Shown here piece by piece: positions 45,961 to 53,667 of a DNA stretch of 64,000 nucleotides; within the stretch, counting starts at the first letter, position 1; each line of letters starts with the position of its first letter. Below the pieces are notes generated by a model. The model saw only the letters and a list, made by a program, of their open reading frames with translations, did not search any database and was not told where the DNA came from. Where the stretch lies: positions 1,364,001 through 1,428,000 of the forward strand of contig OZ257131.1 in assembly GCA_965278985.1 (NCBI GenBank), read 5' to 3'. The translations under genes were made by a program, and so were the position numbers. This stretch comes from CAISIP01 sp965278985 (GTDB lineage: Bacteria; Pseudomonadota; Gammaproteobacteria; Burkholderiales; Burkholderiaceae_C).

Positions 45961-46823
45961 CCGCACCGACCCGAAGCCAGTTCCGCCTGATGCACCGCCT
46001 GCGCGTGCGCTGGTCCGAAGTGGACCTGCAGCGCATCGTGTTCAACCCGCACTACCTGACCTACGTGGACACGGCCTTCACCGACTACTGGCGTGCACTG
46101 GCGGTGGCCTACGAGGACATTCCGCCCCTGCTGGGGGGTGACCTGTTCGTGAAGAAGTCCACCATCGAGTACCACGGCTCCGCGCGGCTGGACGAACTCA
46201 TCGACGTGGGCCTGCGCTGCGAGCGCATCGGCACGTCGTCGATGCGCATGGCTGCGGCGCTGTTCCGGGGCGACATCCTGCTGGTGACGGCCGAACTGGT
46301 CTACGTGTTCGCGGACCCGGTGGCCCAGACCTCCAAGCCCGTGCCCGACGCCTTGCGTGCGCTGATCGAGGCCTACGAGTCCGGTGCACCGGTGACGGAC
46401 ACCGAAACCGGTGACTGGGCGGCGCTGGGTGCCGAGGCGCGCGTGCTGCGGAACGCGGTCTACGTGGAGGAGCTGGGCCTGCCCGACATGCTCGCCCAGG
46501 ACGCGGCCGATGCGCAGGCGCGGCATGTGCTGCTGCGCAACCGCCTGGGCCAGGTGCTGGGCACCGGCAGGCTGGTCGCGGAAGGCGAGGGCGGTGCACG
46601 CATCGGGCGCGTGGCCGTGCGGCGCAACGCCCGCACTCACGGCCATGGCCGGCGCGTGATCGACGCACTCGTGGAAGAGGCGCGCCGCCAGGGGCGCAGC
46701 CAGGTGGTGCTCAGCGCGCGGACGGCGGCGCAAGCCTTCTATGCGTCACTGGGTTTCGCGCCCGTGGGGGAGGCCTTCGTGGAAGAGGGCATCCCGCACC
46801 AGGAGATGCGGCGCGGGCTTTGA
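45957..46823 (+). CDS. Fusion of YbgC/FadM-type thioesterase and ElaA-like GNAT acetyltransferase
   Basis: A 288-residue two-domain protein. Residues 10-140 are a 4HBT thioesterase with the catalytic Asp23 in VRWSEVDLQRIVFNPHYL. Residues about 158-288 are a GNAT domain: VLRNAVYVEELGLP, RHVLLRN, GRVAVRRNARTHGHGRRVIDAL (acetyl-CoA site) and AFYASLGFAPVG. No stop or ribosome site is seen between the parts, so the fusion is direct. One domain consumes and the other uses an acyl-CoA, but no joint reaction is known to me. Last gene of the row, convergent with ygfZ. Confidence 0.88.
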   Translation: MTAPTRSQFRLMHRLRVRWSEVDLQRIVFNPHYLTYVDTAFTDYWRALAVAYEDIPPLLGGDLFVKKSTIEYHGSARLDELIDVGLRCERIGTSSMRMAAALFRGDILLVTAELVYVFADPVAQTSKPVPDALRALIEAYESGAPVTDTETGDWAALGAEARVLRNAVYVEELGLPDMLAQDAADAQARHVLLRNRLGQVLGTGRLVAEGEGGARIGRVAVRRNARTHGHGRRVIDALVEEARRQGRSQVVLSARTAAQAFYASLGFAPVGEAFVEEGIPHQEMRRGL

Positions 46824-46861
46824 ACGCGCGCCGGCGCATCGCCCGGGTGTGATCACGCGAT

Positions 46862-47782
46862 TCAGATGTCGTCGCGCAGCGGATAGGGCACGGGCGCGAG
46901 CGTCAGCACGGGGCCATCCGCCCCACCCAGGTGCAGCGGACCCGACTGCAACGTGGCCACCTGCCCCGACACGATGGCCTCGCTGCCACCACCGGGGGCG
47001 GGTGCCGCCTGCACCACGGTGCCGCAGGGCTGGTCCGGGTCCGACGCGGCGAAGATCTCCTGGCCCGCAGCCATCGGCGCATCGCTGCGCGCCAGCAGGG
47101 CACGGCGCTTGAGCGTGCCGCGGAACTGGCTGCGCGCCACGACTTCCTGGCCAGGATAACAGCCCTTCTTGAAGTTCACGCCGTCCACGGACTCGTAGTT
47201 CAGCATCTGCGGCACGAAGGCTTCGCTGGTGGCGGCGCTCACCGTCGCCACGCCGCTGCGCACCTCGGACAAGGCCCACGCCGCAGGGTCCAGTTGGGCG
47301 GTGATGGGCGGCAGCGGATGCTCCAGGGGTGCGATCCACAGGGCGCGCGGCACACCCTCGGCGGGGTAGAGCTCCACGAGGTGCGCGCCGTCGACGGTGC
47401 GCAGGGTCCAGGGGGCCGCGTGGGGGCCCGCCCATTGCGTCAGTGCCGCCCCGGCCAAGCCCACGAGGCGGAATTCGGCCGTGGCGTCCGTGAGTTTCAC
47501 CTTGGCGCGCAGCACGAACATCGAGAGCCGTTTGAGCGTGACGGCCAGCAGGTCCTGGCGGCACACGAGCAGGATCTCGCCCGGGCTGCGCTGGAACGCG
47601 ATGAAGCTGGCCAGCATGCGCCCCTTGGGCGTGCACAGCGCCGCGAGACGCGCCTGGTGGCTGCCCGCCAGCAGGAAATCGTTAGTCAGCTGCGCGTGCA
47701 GGAACTTGGCGGCGTCGTCGCCGTGGGCGCGGATCACGCCCAGGTCCTGGAGCGCCGTCATGCCATCGAGGGTGGTGTTCAT
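46862..47782 (-). CDS. ygfZ: Folate-binding protein YgfZ (GcvT-like, iron-sulfur cluster maintenance)
   Basis: A 306-residue GcvT-fold protein with the diagnostic motif KKGCYPGQEVVAR (about residue 208-220), containing the conserved Cys. It uses folate in iron-sulfur cluster repair or assembly of enzymes such as MiaB. ATG 47782 was chosen because the conserved region starts right after it. Divergent from mltG, with 46 bp between starts. Confidence 0.94.
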   Translation of the reverse strand: MNTTLDGMTALQDLGVIRAHGDDAAKFLHAQLTNDFLLAGSHQARLAALCTPKGRMLASFIAFQRSPGEILLVCRQDLLAVTLKRLSMFVLRAKVKLTDATAEFRLVGLAGAALTQWAGPHAAPWTLRTVDGAHLVELYPAEGVPRALWIAPLEHPLPPITAQLDPAAWALSEVRSGVATVSAATSEAFVPQMLNYESVDGVNFKKGCYPGQEVVARSQFRGTLKRRALLARSDAPMAAGQEIFAASDPDQPCGTVVQAAPAPGGGSEAIVSGQVATLQSGPLHLGGADGPVLTLAPVPYPLRDDI

Positions 47783-47828
47783 GGGCTGAATTATCATCAT
47801 CTGTTGTTTTCCACAGGGTTCCAAGGTT

Positions 47829-48812
47829 GTGCGACGTCTTGTTGTAGTGGTAATGCTGATGCTGGCGGCCGTGGGCGGCATGGCCTGGTGGTGGCTGGAC
47901 CAGCCCCTTCGCCTGCCGGCCGACACGGTGGACCTGGCCATCGAGCCGGGCACCAGTGCCCGGGGCGTCGCCGAACGCGTGGCGGGGGCGGGTGTGCAGG
48001 TGCGCCCGGAGCTGCTGTATGCCTGGTTCCGTCTCTCGGGAGATGCGCGCCAGATCAAGGCCGGCAACTACGAACTGGAGCGCGGCGCCACGCCCCGCAG
48101 CCTGCTGCGCAAGCTGGTGCGCGGCGAGGAGGCCCTGCGTTCGATCACGCTGGTGGAGGGTTGGAGCTTTCGCCAGGTGCGCGAGGCGCTGGCGCGGGGC
48201 AGTGACCTGGTCGGTGAGAGCGCCAAACTGGACGACCAGGCGCTGATGCAGGCGCTGGGCCGCCCGGGCGTGCCGCCCGAGGGCCGGTTCTTCCCCGACA
48301 CCTACAGCTATTCCAAGGGGTCCAGCGACATGAAGTTGCTGGCACGTGCGCTGCGCGCGATGGACCACCAGCTGGAGGCGGCCTGGGCCTTGCGTGCGCC
48401 GGATTCGCCGCTCAGGAACGCCGACGAGGCCCTGGTGCTGGCCAGCATCGTCGAGAAGGAGACCGGCAAGGAAGCGGACCGCCCGCTCGTGGCCGCCGTG
48501 TTCGCCAACCGGCTGCGCATCGGCATGATGCTGCAGACCGATCCCACCGTGATCTACGGCCTGGGCACGCGCTTCGACGGCAACCTGCGCAAGAAGGACC
48601 TGCTGGCCGATACGCCCTGGAACACCTACACCCGCGCCGGGCTGCCGCCCACGCCCATCGCCATGCCCGGCCGCGCCTCGCTGCTGGCCGCGGTGGCGCC
48701 CGCAAAGACACGGGACCTGTATTTCGTGGCGCGTGGCGACGGCAGCAGCCATTTCAGCGGGTCGCTGGACCAGCACAACCGCGCGGTCGACAAGTACCAA
48801 CGGGGGCGCTGA
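47829..48812 (+). CDS. mltG: Endolytic murein transglycosylase MltG
   Basis: A 327-residue inner-membrane lytic transglycosylase. One N-terminal membrane segment (about residues 4-20), a LysM-like part, and a YceG domain with LVEGWSFRQV, FFPDTYSY and the catalytic Glu in SIVEKETG. The TNPTPIA-like ending (PPTPIAMPGRASLLA) is typical. The start is GTG 47829 with CAGGG about 10 bases ahead; ATG 47853 is less likely because it would cut the membrane segment. MltG ends growing glycan strands and works with peptidoglycan synthesis. First of the mltG-tmk-holB-pilZ-tatD row. Confidence 0.95.
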   Translation: MRRLVVVVMLMLAAVGGMAWWWLDQPLRLPADTVDLAIEPGTSARGVAERVAGAGVQVRPELLYAWFRLSGDARQIKAGNYELERGATPRSLLRKLVRGEEALRSITLVEGWSFRQVREALARGSDLVGESAKLDDQALMQALGRPGVPPEGRFFPDTYSYSKGSSDMKLLARALRAMDHQLEAAWALRAPDSPLRNADEALVLASIVEKETGKEADRPLVAAVFANRLRIGMMLQTDPTVIYGLGTRFDGNLRKKDLLADTPWNTYTRAGLPPTPIAMPGRASLLAAVAPAKTRDLYFVARGDGSSHFSGSLDQHNRAVDKYQRGR

Positions 48813-48827
48813 GGCGAGAATCCTTCC

Positions 48828-49475
48828 ATGGCAAGCGGTGTGTTCATCAGTTTCGAAGGCATCGATGGTGCTGGCAAATCCACCCACATCGACGCGTTGC
48901 GCGCGGCGCTCGAGCAGCAGGGGCGCCAGGTCCGCGTGACCCGCGAGCCTGGCGGCACGGAGCTCGCAGAACAGTTGCGGGCATTGGTGCTGCAGATGCC
49001 GATGGATGCGCTGACCGAAGCGCTGCTGGTCTTCGCGGCGCGGCGCGACCATCTGCTGCGTGTCATCGAGCCGGCCCTGGCGGACGGGGCCGTCGTGCTC
49101 TGCGACCGCTTCACGGACTCCAGCTTCGCCTACCAGGGGGGAGGGCAGGGCCTGTCGCTGGAGGTGCTGCGCTGGTTGGAGCGCCATGTCCAGGCCGTGC
49201 CGGGCCGCGCGTCGGCCGATGGATTGCGGCAGCCTGACCTCAGCCTGTGGTTCGACCTGCCGCCCGCGAAGGCGGCCGAGCGGCTTGCGCGCGCCCGCAC
49301 CCCCGACAAGTTCGAGGCCCAGGGCGAGGACTTCTTCGCGCGGGTCGCGGCAGGGTATGCCGCGCGGGCCGCGGCGGACCCGGTCCGGTTCGCGCGCATT
49401 GCCGCCGATGCGCCACGCGAAGAGGTCTGGACGCAGGTGCAGGGCGCGGTGCGCGCCGCGGGCTGGCTGCAATGA
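48828..49475 (+). CDS. tmk: Thymidylate kinase
   Basis: A 215-residue dTMP kinase. P-loop FEGIDGAGKST (residues 7-17), TREPGGTELAEQLR, and DRFTDSSFAYQG with the catalytic Arg region, then the LID segment. It phosphorylates dTMP to dTDP. Starts 15 bp after mltG and overlaps holB by 4 bp. Confidence 0.97.
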   Translation: MASGVFISFEGIDGAGKSTHIDALRAALEQQGRQVRVTREPGGTELAEQLRALVLQMPMDALTEALLVFAARRDHLLRVIEPALADGAVVLCDRFTDSSFAYQGGGQGLSLEVLRWLERHVQAVPGRASADGLRQPDLSLWFDLPPAKAAERLARARTPDKFEAQGEDFFARVAAGYAARAAADPVRFARIAADAPREEVWTQVQGAVRAAGWLQ

Positions 49476-50470
49476 CACCCTGGGTCGCATCGCAGCTGGA
49501 GACGCTGTTGCGGCAGAAGGGCCATGCCTGGCTGCTGCATGGCCCCTCGGGCCTGGGCCAGTACGACCTGGCGATGGCGCTTGCACGGGCCTGGTTGTGC
49601 GAGCACCCCACGCCGCAAGGGGCCTGCGGGCAATGCCACAGCTGCCACGCCATCGATGTGCGCGCGCATGCCGACCTGGCGGTACTCATGCCCGAGACCG
49701 TGCTGATGGAACGCGACTGGCCCCTGCCCGAGAAGGCCCAGCAGGAGATCGACGACAAGAAGCGCAAGGCCAGCAAGGAGATCCGCGTCGATGCGATGCG
49801 CGACGTGGTGGAGTTCTCCCAGCGCACCAATGCCGGCGGCCGTGGCAAGGTGGTGCTGGTGTTCCCCGCCGACCGTATGAACGCCATCACCGGCAACGCC
49901 TTGCTCAAGACGCTGGAGGAGCCCCCGGGCGATGTGCGCTTCGTGCTGGCCACGGAGGCCGCGCACCGCCTCCTGCCCACCATCCGCAGCCGCTGCCTGG
50001 CGCATGCGATGCAGTGGCCGTCGTCCGATGATGCGCTGGCCTGGCTCGCCACGCAGGACATCGCACCGGCGGCCGCGCGCACCGCGCTGCAGGCGGCCGG
50101 TGGGCGCCCCGAGGCGGCCGCGCAGATGGTCGCATCCGGGCGGGATCCCCGCCAATGGCTGCAACTGCCCAAGGCGGTGCAGCGCGGTGACCTGTCGGTG
50201 GCCAAGGATTGGACGGGCGCCGAGCTGGTGGACACGCTGCAGAAGATTTGTCACGACATGCAACTGCTGCAGGTGGGTGCCGTGCCGCGGTATTTCGACG
50301 CGGCATCCTTGCCCAGGGCCGTGCCGCTGGTGGTGTTGAGTGCCTGGAGCAAGAGCCTGGCGCGGGCACAGCGCAGTGTGGAACATCCATTCAATCCGGG
50401 CCTGATGACGGAGGCGCTGATGAGCGAGGCGCGAAACGCCCTAAACTCCGGCCACCGAACCGCCCCATGA
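49472..50470 (+). CDS. holB: DNA polymerase III delta' subunit
   Basis: A 332-residue clamp-loader subunit. The P-loop is degenerate (HGPSGLGQYDL; Gln in place of Lys), as expected for delta', which does not bind ATP. The zinc cysteines (ACGQCHSC), the NALLKTLEEPP motif and the SRC motif (TIRSRC) are present. It overlaps tmk and pilZ by 4 bp each. Confidence 0.95.
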   Translation: MTPWVASQLETLLRQKGHAWLLHGPSGLGQYDLAMALARAWLCEHPTPQGACGQCHSCHAIDVRAHADLAVLMPETVLMERDWPLPEKAQQEIDDKKRKASKEIRVDAMRDVVEFSQRTNAGGRGKVVLVFPADRMNAITGNALLKTLEEPPGDVRFVLATEAAHRLLPTIRSRCLAHAMQWPSSDDALAWLATQDIAPAAARTALQAAGGRPEAAAQMVASGRDPRQWLQLPKAVQRGDLSVAKDWTGAELVDTLQKICHDMQLLQVGAVPRYFDAASLPRAVPLVVLSAWSKSLARAQRSVEHPFNPGLMTEALMSEARNALNSGHRTAP

Positions 50471-50826
50471 GCACCACCTCCACTTCGCCGCGCCCGAGCG
50501 TCATCCAGCTGGCCATCAAGGAAAAGGCCGCGCTGTATGCCGCCTACATTCCCCTGTTCCAGGAAGGCGGCATCTTCATCCCGACCGCGCGCGAGTACAA
50601 GCTGGGTGACGATGTGTATGTGCTGCTGTCCCTGCCGGACGATCCGCAGCGTTACCCGGTAGCCGGCAAGGTGGCCTGGGTGACCCCCGCCAAGGCCGCG
50701 GGCAGCCGGACCCAGGGTGTGGGCATCCAGTTTCCCAAGGACGAGAAATCCAAGATGCTGCGGCTCAAGATCGAGGAGATCCTGGGTGCGGCCATCGGCT
50801 CCGAGCGTCCCACGCAAACCATCTAG
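50467..50826 (+). CDS. pilZ: PilZ-type protein (type IV pilus assembly)
   Basis: A 119-residue single PilZ-domain protein with the arrangement KEKAALYAAYIPLFQEGGIFIPT and GKVAWVTPA. The RxxxR and DxSxxG motifs for c-di-GMP are missing, as in the true PilZ subgroup, which acts through PilB/FimX-type partners in type IV pilus formation. Placed between holB and tatD, the usual site in betaproteobacteria and pseudomonads. Confidence 0.93.
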   Translation: MSTTSTSPRPSVIQLAIKEKAALYAAYIPLFQEGGIFIPTAREYKLGDDVYVLLSLPDDPQRYPVAGKVAWVTPAKAAGSRTQGVGIQFPKDEKSKMLRLKIEEILGAAIGSERPTQTI

Positions 50827-50911
50827 CACTGCCGGCGTTCGCCGGCGCCGCAGCCGTTCTGCGCGGGTGGCGCGGGTGGCGCGGGCCTCGCGGCAGCCTC
50901 CGACCTGACCG

Positions 50912-51709
50912 ATGTTCACCGACTCCCACTGCCACCTGAGTTATCCCGAGCTGCACGGCGACCTGCCTGCGATCCTGCAGGCCATGGCCACGGCGCAGGT
51001 CGACCGTGCACTCTGCATCTGCACCACGCTGGAGGAATTCGAGACCGTGCACGCGCTTGCGCTGCAATGGCCCCAGCTGTGGGCAACGGTGGGCGTGCAT
51101 CCGGACAACGAAGGCGTGCGGGAACCGGCCCTGGACGACTTGCTGGCGCGCGGGCGGATGCCGCGCGTGGTGGGTATCGGCGAGACCGGCCTGGACTACT
51201 ACCGGATGGAAGGTCGGCAGTGGGCGGACATGGCGTGGCAACGCGACCGGTTCCGGGTGCATATCCAGGCCGCGATGGCGCTGGACCTGCCGCTGGTCGT
51301 CCATACCCGCAGCTCGGCGGACGACACCTTGTCCATGCTGAAGGAGGAGGGTGGTGGCGCGGCGGGCAGGGCGCCCGTGCAGGGCGTTTTTCACTGCTTC
51401 ACCGAAGGTGTAGCCGTGGCCCGCGCGGCGCTGGACCTGGGTTTCTACATCTCCTTCTCCGGCATCGTGACCTTCAAGAATGCGCGCGAACTGCAGGACG
51501 TGGCGCGTTTCGTGCCGCTGGACCGCATGCTGATCGAGACCGACAGCCCTTACCTTGCGCCCGTTCCTTTCCGTGGCAAGACGAACAACCCGTCCTACGT
51601 GCCCCATGTGGCGAAGCACATCGCGACCCTGCGAGCGTGCTCCGTGGAGGATGTGGCTGCAACGACCAGCCACAACTTCGAACGCCTGTTCCCCCGGATC
51701 TTGCAGTAG
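50912..51709 (+). CDS. TatD-family metal-dependent hydrolase
   Basis: A 265-residue TIM-barrel hydrolase. Metal ligands are all visible: HCH near the start (H6/H8), Glu in GIGETGLDYY, His in VVHTRSS, His in GVFHCFTEG, and Asp in ETDSPYLAP. TatD-type proteins are 3'-5' DNA exonucleases or D-aminoacyl-tRNA-related hydrolases (YcfH branch, always near holB). The spacer before it contains short GGCGCGGGT-like repeats but no ribosome site. Confidence 0.94.
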   Translation: MFTDSHCHLSYPELHGDLPAILQAMATAQVDRALCICTTLEEFETVHALALQWPQLWATVGVHPDNEGVREPALDDLLARGRMPRVVGIGETGLDYYRMEGRQWADMAWQRDRFRVHIQAAMALDLPLVVHTRSSADDTLSMLKEEGGGAAGRAPVQGVFHCFTEGVAVARAALDLGFYISFSGIVTFKNARELQDVARFVPLDRMLIETDSPYLAPVPFRGKTNNPSYVPHVAKHIATLRACSVEDVAATTSHNFERLFPRILQ

Positions 51710-51748
51710 GCTCGAAAGAATGCCCGGCGGGCGGGCAAGCGAAGCACC

Positions 51749-52414
51749 ATGAAACCCAGAAATTACTTTAGATATCTCACTTATCTTCTTGTTATTTATG
51801 GAGCTTCGGTAGCCTATGCGGGCTCGTACGAGGATTTCTTCAAGGCCGTCCAGAACGACGACGACGCGACCGTGGCGACGCTGCTCTCGCGCGGATTCGA
51901 CGGCAATGTCCGCGATCCGAAAGGCAACCATGCGCTCTATTTGGCGGCCCGCGAACGCTGCCTGAAGGTAGCCAACACGCTGCTGCGCTGGAACAAGATC
52001 GACGTGGAACCGCGGACCGCGGTGGACGAAAGCCCGCTGATGATGGCCTCGCTGAACGGGTTGGACGACCTCTCACGGGCCCTCGTCGACAAGGGCGCTG
52101 ACGTCAACAAGCCGGGCTGGACGCCTTTGCACTACGCAGCCACGCGTGGGCATGTGTCCATCATGGCGATGCTGCTCGACAAGTACGCGTACATCGACGC
52201 CGCGTCGCCGAACGGCACGACACCGCTGATGATGGCGGCGTTCTACGGCACGCCGTCCGCCGTCAAGCTGCTGCTGGAAGCCGGCGCGGATCCTTTGCTC
52301 AAGAACGAACAAGGTTTGTCGGCCATCGACTTCGCGAACCGCGCCAGCCGCGCGGAGTCCGCCGAAATCATCGCCGCGTTCGTCCGCGCCAAGCAGCCCA
52401 AGGGCAAGTGGTAG
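51749..52414 (+). CDS. Secreted ankyrin-repeat protein
   Basis: A 221-residue protein with a signal peptide (hydrophobic part at about 8-22, cleavage near AYA-GS) and about five ankyrin repeats. The clearest are GWTPLHYAATRGHVSIMAMLLDK-type and TPLMMAAFYGTPSAVKLLLEAGAD-type units. Periplasmic ankyrin proteins often shield against toxic or oxidative stress or act as scaffolds, as with AnkB and catalase. The first 75 bases are notably AT-rich in comparison with the rest, which may aid translation initiation. Follows tatD by 39 bp. Confidence 0.87.
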   Translation: MKPRNYFRYLTYLLVIYGASVAYAGSYEDFFKAVQNDDDATVATLLSRGFDGNVRDPKGNHALYLAARERCLKVANTLLRWNKIDVEPRTAVDESPLMMASLNGLDDLSRALVDKGADVNKPGWTPLHYAATRGHVSIMAMLLDKYAYIDAASPNGTTPLMMAAFYGTPSAVKLLLEAGADPLLKNEQGLSAIDFANRASRAESAEIIAAFVRAKQPKGKW

Positions 52415-52545
52415 GCAGCAGGTAGATCCGCCTGGGCGATAGCGGAGCCAGCGCTCGAATGCCGCTGTCGTGCCAATCCATTTAACTTCATACGATGTGT
52501 ATTATGTAAATAAGCAAGTAGCAGGTGCGACTGAGCAAGCCTGTC

Positions 52546-53460
52546 TCAAGCCACCCAGAACCCAATCGTAGGAACACTGGTGTCCGAGAAAGATGCGCCC
52601 AGCGCAATCTCGCCCTCACCGTGCAGCACGCACTCTTCCCGGCGCAGCAGCAGGTCCGAGCCACCGCCGGAGAAGCGCACCCAGCTGCCGTAAGTGCTGA
52701 CGTCCACCAGCAGGAAGCTGCCGTTGCGCCACTCCACGCGGGCGTGCGCACGGGACACGCGGGGGTCGTTCACCACGAAATCAGCCTGTGCCACGCGGCC
52801 GATGCGGATCGGGAGTTCGGTGGATGGGTACTGTCGCGAGGTCTGTTGCCATGTCAGCGCGATCTCGCCGACCAGCAAACCCACCTCACGCAGTTCCTGC
52901 AGGCTGGGTTCGGCCTGCATGGTGAGAAAGTCGCTGCGCAGGTTTTCATGCCATTCGATCTGCATGACCTCACAGGGTTCGTTGCGGCCGCGGATCGAGA
53001 TCAGGCCCAGCGGCCGGAAACGCACGCCTTCGGGCCGCAGATGCGAGTCGTCGGCCGACAGCCCGTTAGCCCAGATCTGCTGCGGCCCCGACAGGTCACT
53101 GAGGCGCGAGGCCACGTTCACCGCGTCCCCGTAACAGTCGTTGTCGACGATCTCCACCTCGCCCCGTGCCACGCCGATGCGGATCGGCAGGTTGGCGGAT
53201 TGCGCGTCGGTGGCCATGCGGCGCTGGTGCACACGCTGCAGTTCCACGACCGCTGCGACAGCGTCCCGTTCTTCCCCGAAGGTCACCAGCACGCCATCGC
53301 CCAGCGACTTGATGACGCGGCCGTGGTGCTGGGCGCAAACCTCGCCGATCCACTGGGTCAACCGCACGACCACCTTGGAAGCACGTGCGTTGCCGATGGT
53401 CTCGAACACGCCGGTGCTGCCCATCAGGTCTGCAAACACGACGGTGGCCTGGACACTCAC
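52546..53460 (-). CDS. Class III nucleotide cyclase joined to an FHA domain
   Basis: A 304-residue cytoplasmic protein. Residues 1-165 form a class III adenylate/guanylate cyclase catalytic domain: metal-binding Asp in VVFADLMGST, the Lys and second metal Asp in IKSLGDGVLVTF, and YGDAVNVASRL with the base-recognition Asp and transition-state Asn/Arg. Residues about 205-300 form an FHA domain (IRIGRVAQADFVVNDPRVSRAHARVEW), which binds phosphothreonine. Activity should depend on dimerisation and perhaps on a phosphorylated partner. Most such residues favour cAMP, but this is not certain. Divergent from phaZ. Confidence 0.9.
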   Translation of the reverse strand: MSVQATVVFADLMGSTGVFETIGNARASKVVVRLTQWIGEVCAQHHGRVIKSLGDGVLVTFGEERDAVAAVVELQRVHQRRMATDAQSANLPIRIGVARGEVEIVDNDCYGDAVNVASRLSDLSGPQQIWANGLSADDSHLRPEGVRFRPLGLISIRGRNEPCEVMQIEWHENLRSDFLTMQAEPSLQELREVGLLVGEIALTWQQTSRQYPSTELPIRIGRVAQADFVVNDPRVSRAHARVEWRNGSFLLVDVSTYGSWVRFSGGGSDLLLRREECVLHGEGEIALGASFSDTSVPTIGFWVA

Positions 53461-53627
53461 GGGTACACCTTGCCTCTACGGGGTATTTCTCGGCGTGGGA
53501 GGGAGCGGGCAGTGTAGACCAAGCGCTAGTGCGCCTTCACATGTTTGCGTGAATTGCGTGGCATGGGCCGACACCGCCACCGGTGCAAAGGCCGCGTCCT
53601 TCAAGGGGCGGTGTCACAATACCGATA

Positions 53628-53641
53628 TTGCATTGCAGCAA
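53628..53641. promoter_or_regulatory. TTGC-N6-GCAA dyad upstream of phaZ
   Basis: The 14-base sequence TTGCATTGCAGCAA ends 26 bp before the phaZ start. PHA gene regulators of the PhaR type favour TGC/GCA-rich dyads, so this is a possible operator. The evidence is one short match in a 207-bp divergent spacer. Confidence 0.25.
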
Positions 53642-53667
53642 GATCCCCTCAACCACCCATCGCATCC

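Noticed and set aside
50866..50892. Short tandem GGCGCGGGT-like repeats before the TatD gene
   Set aside because: Only about two to three imperfect units; too short to call a repeat array or regulatory element.
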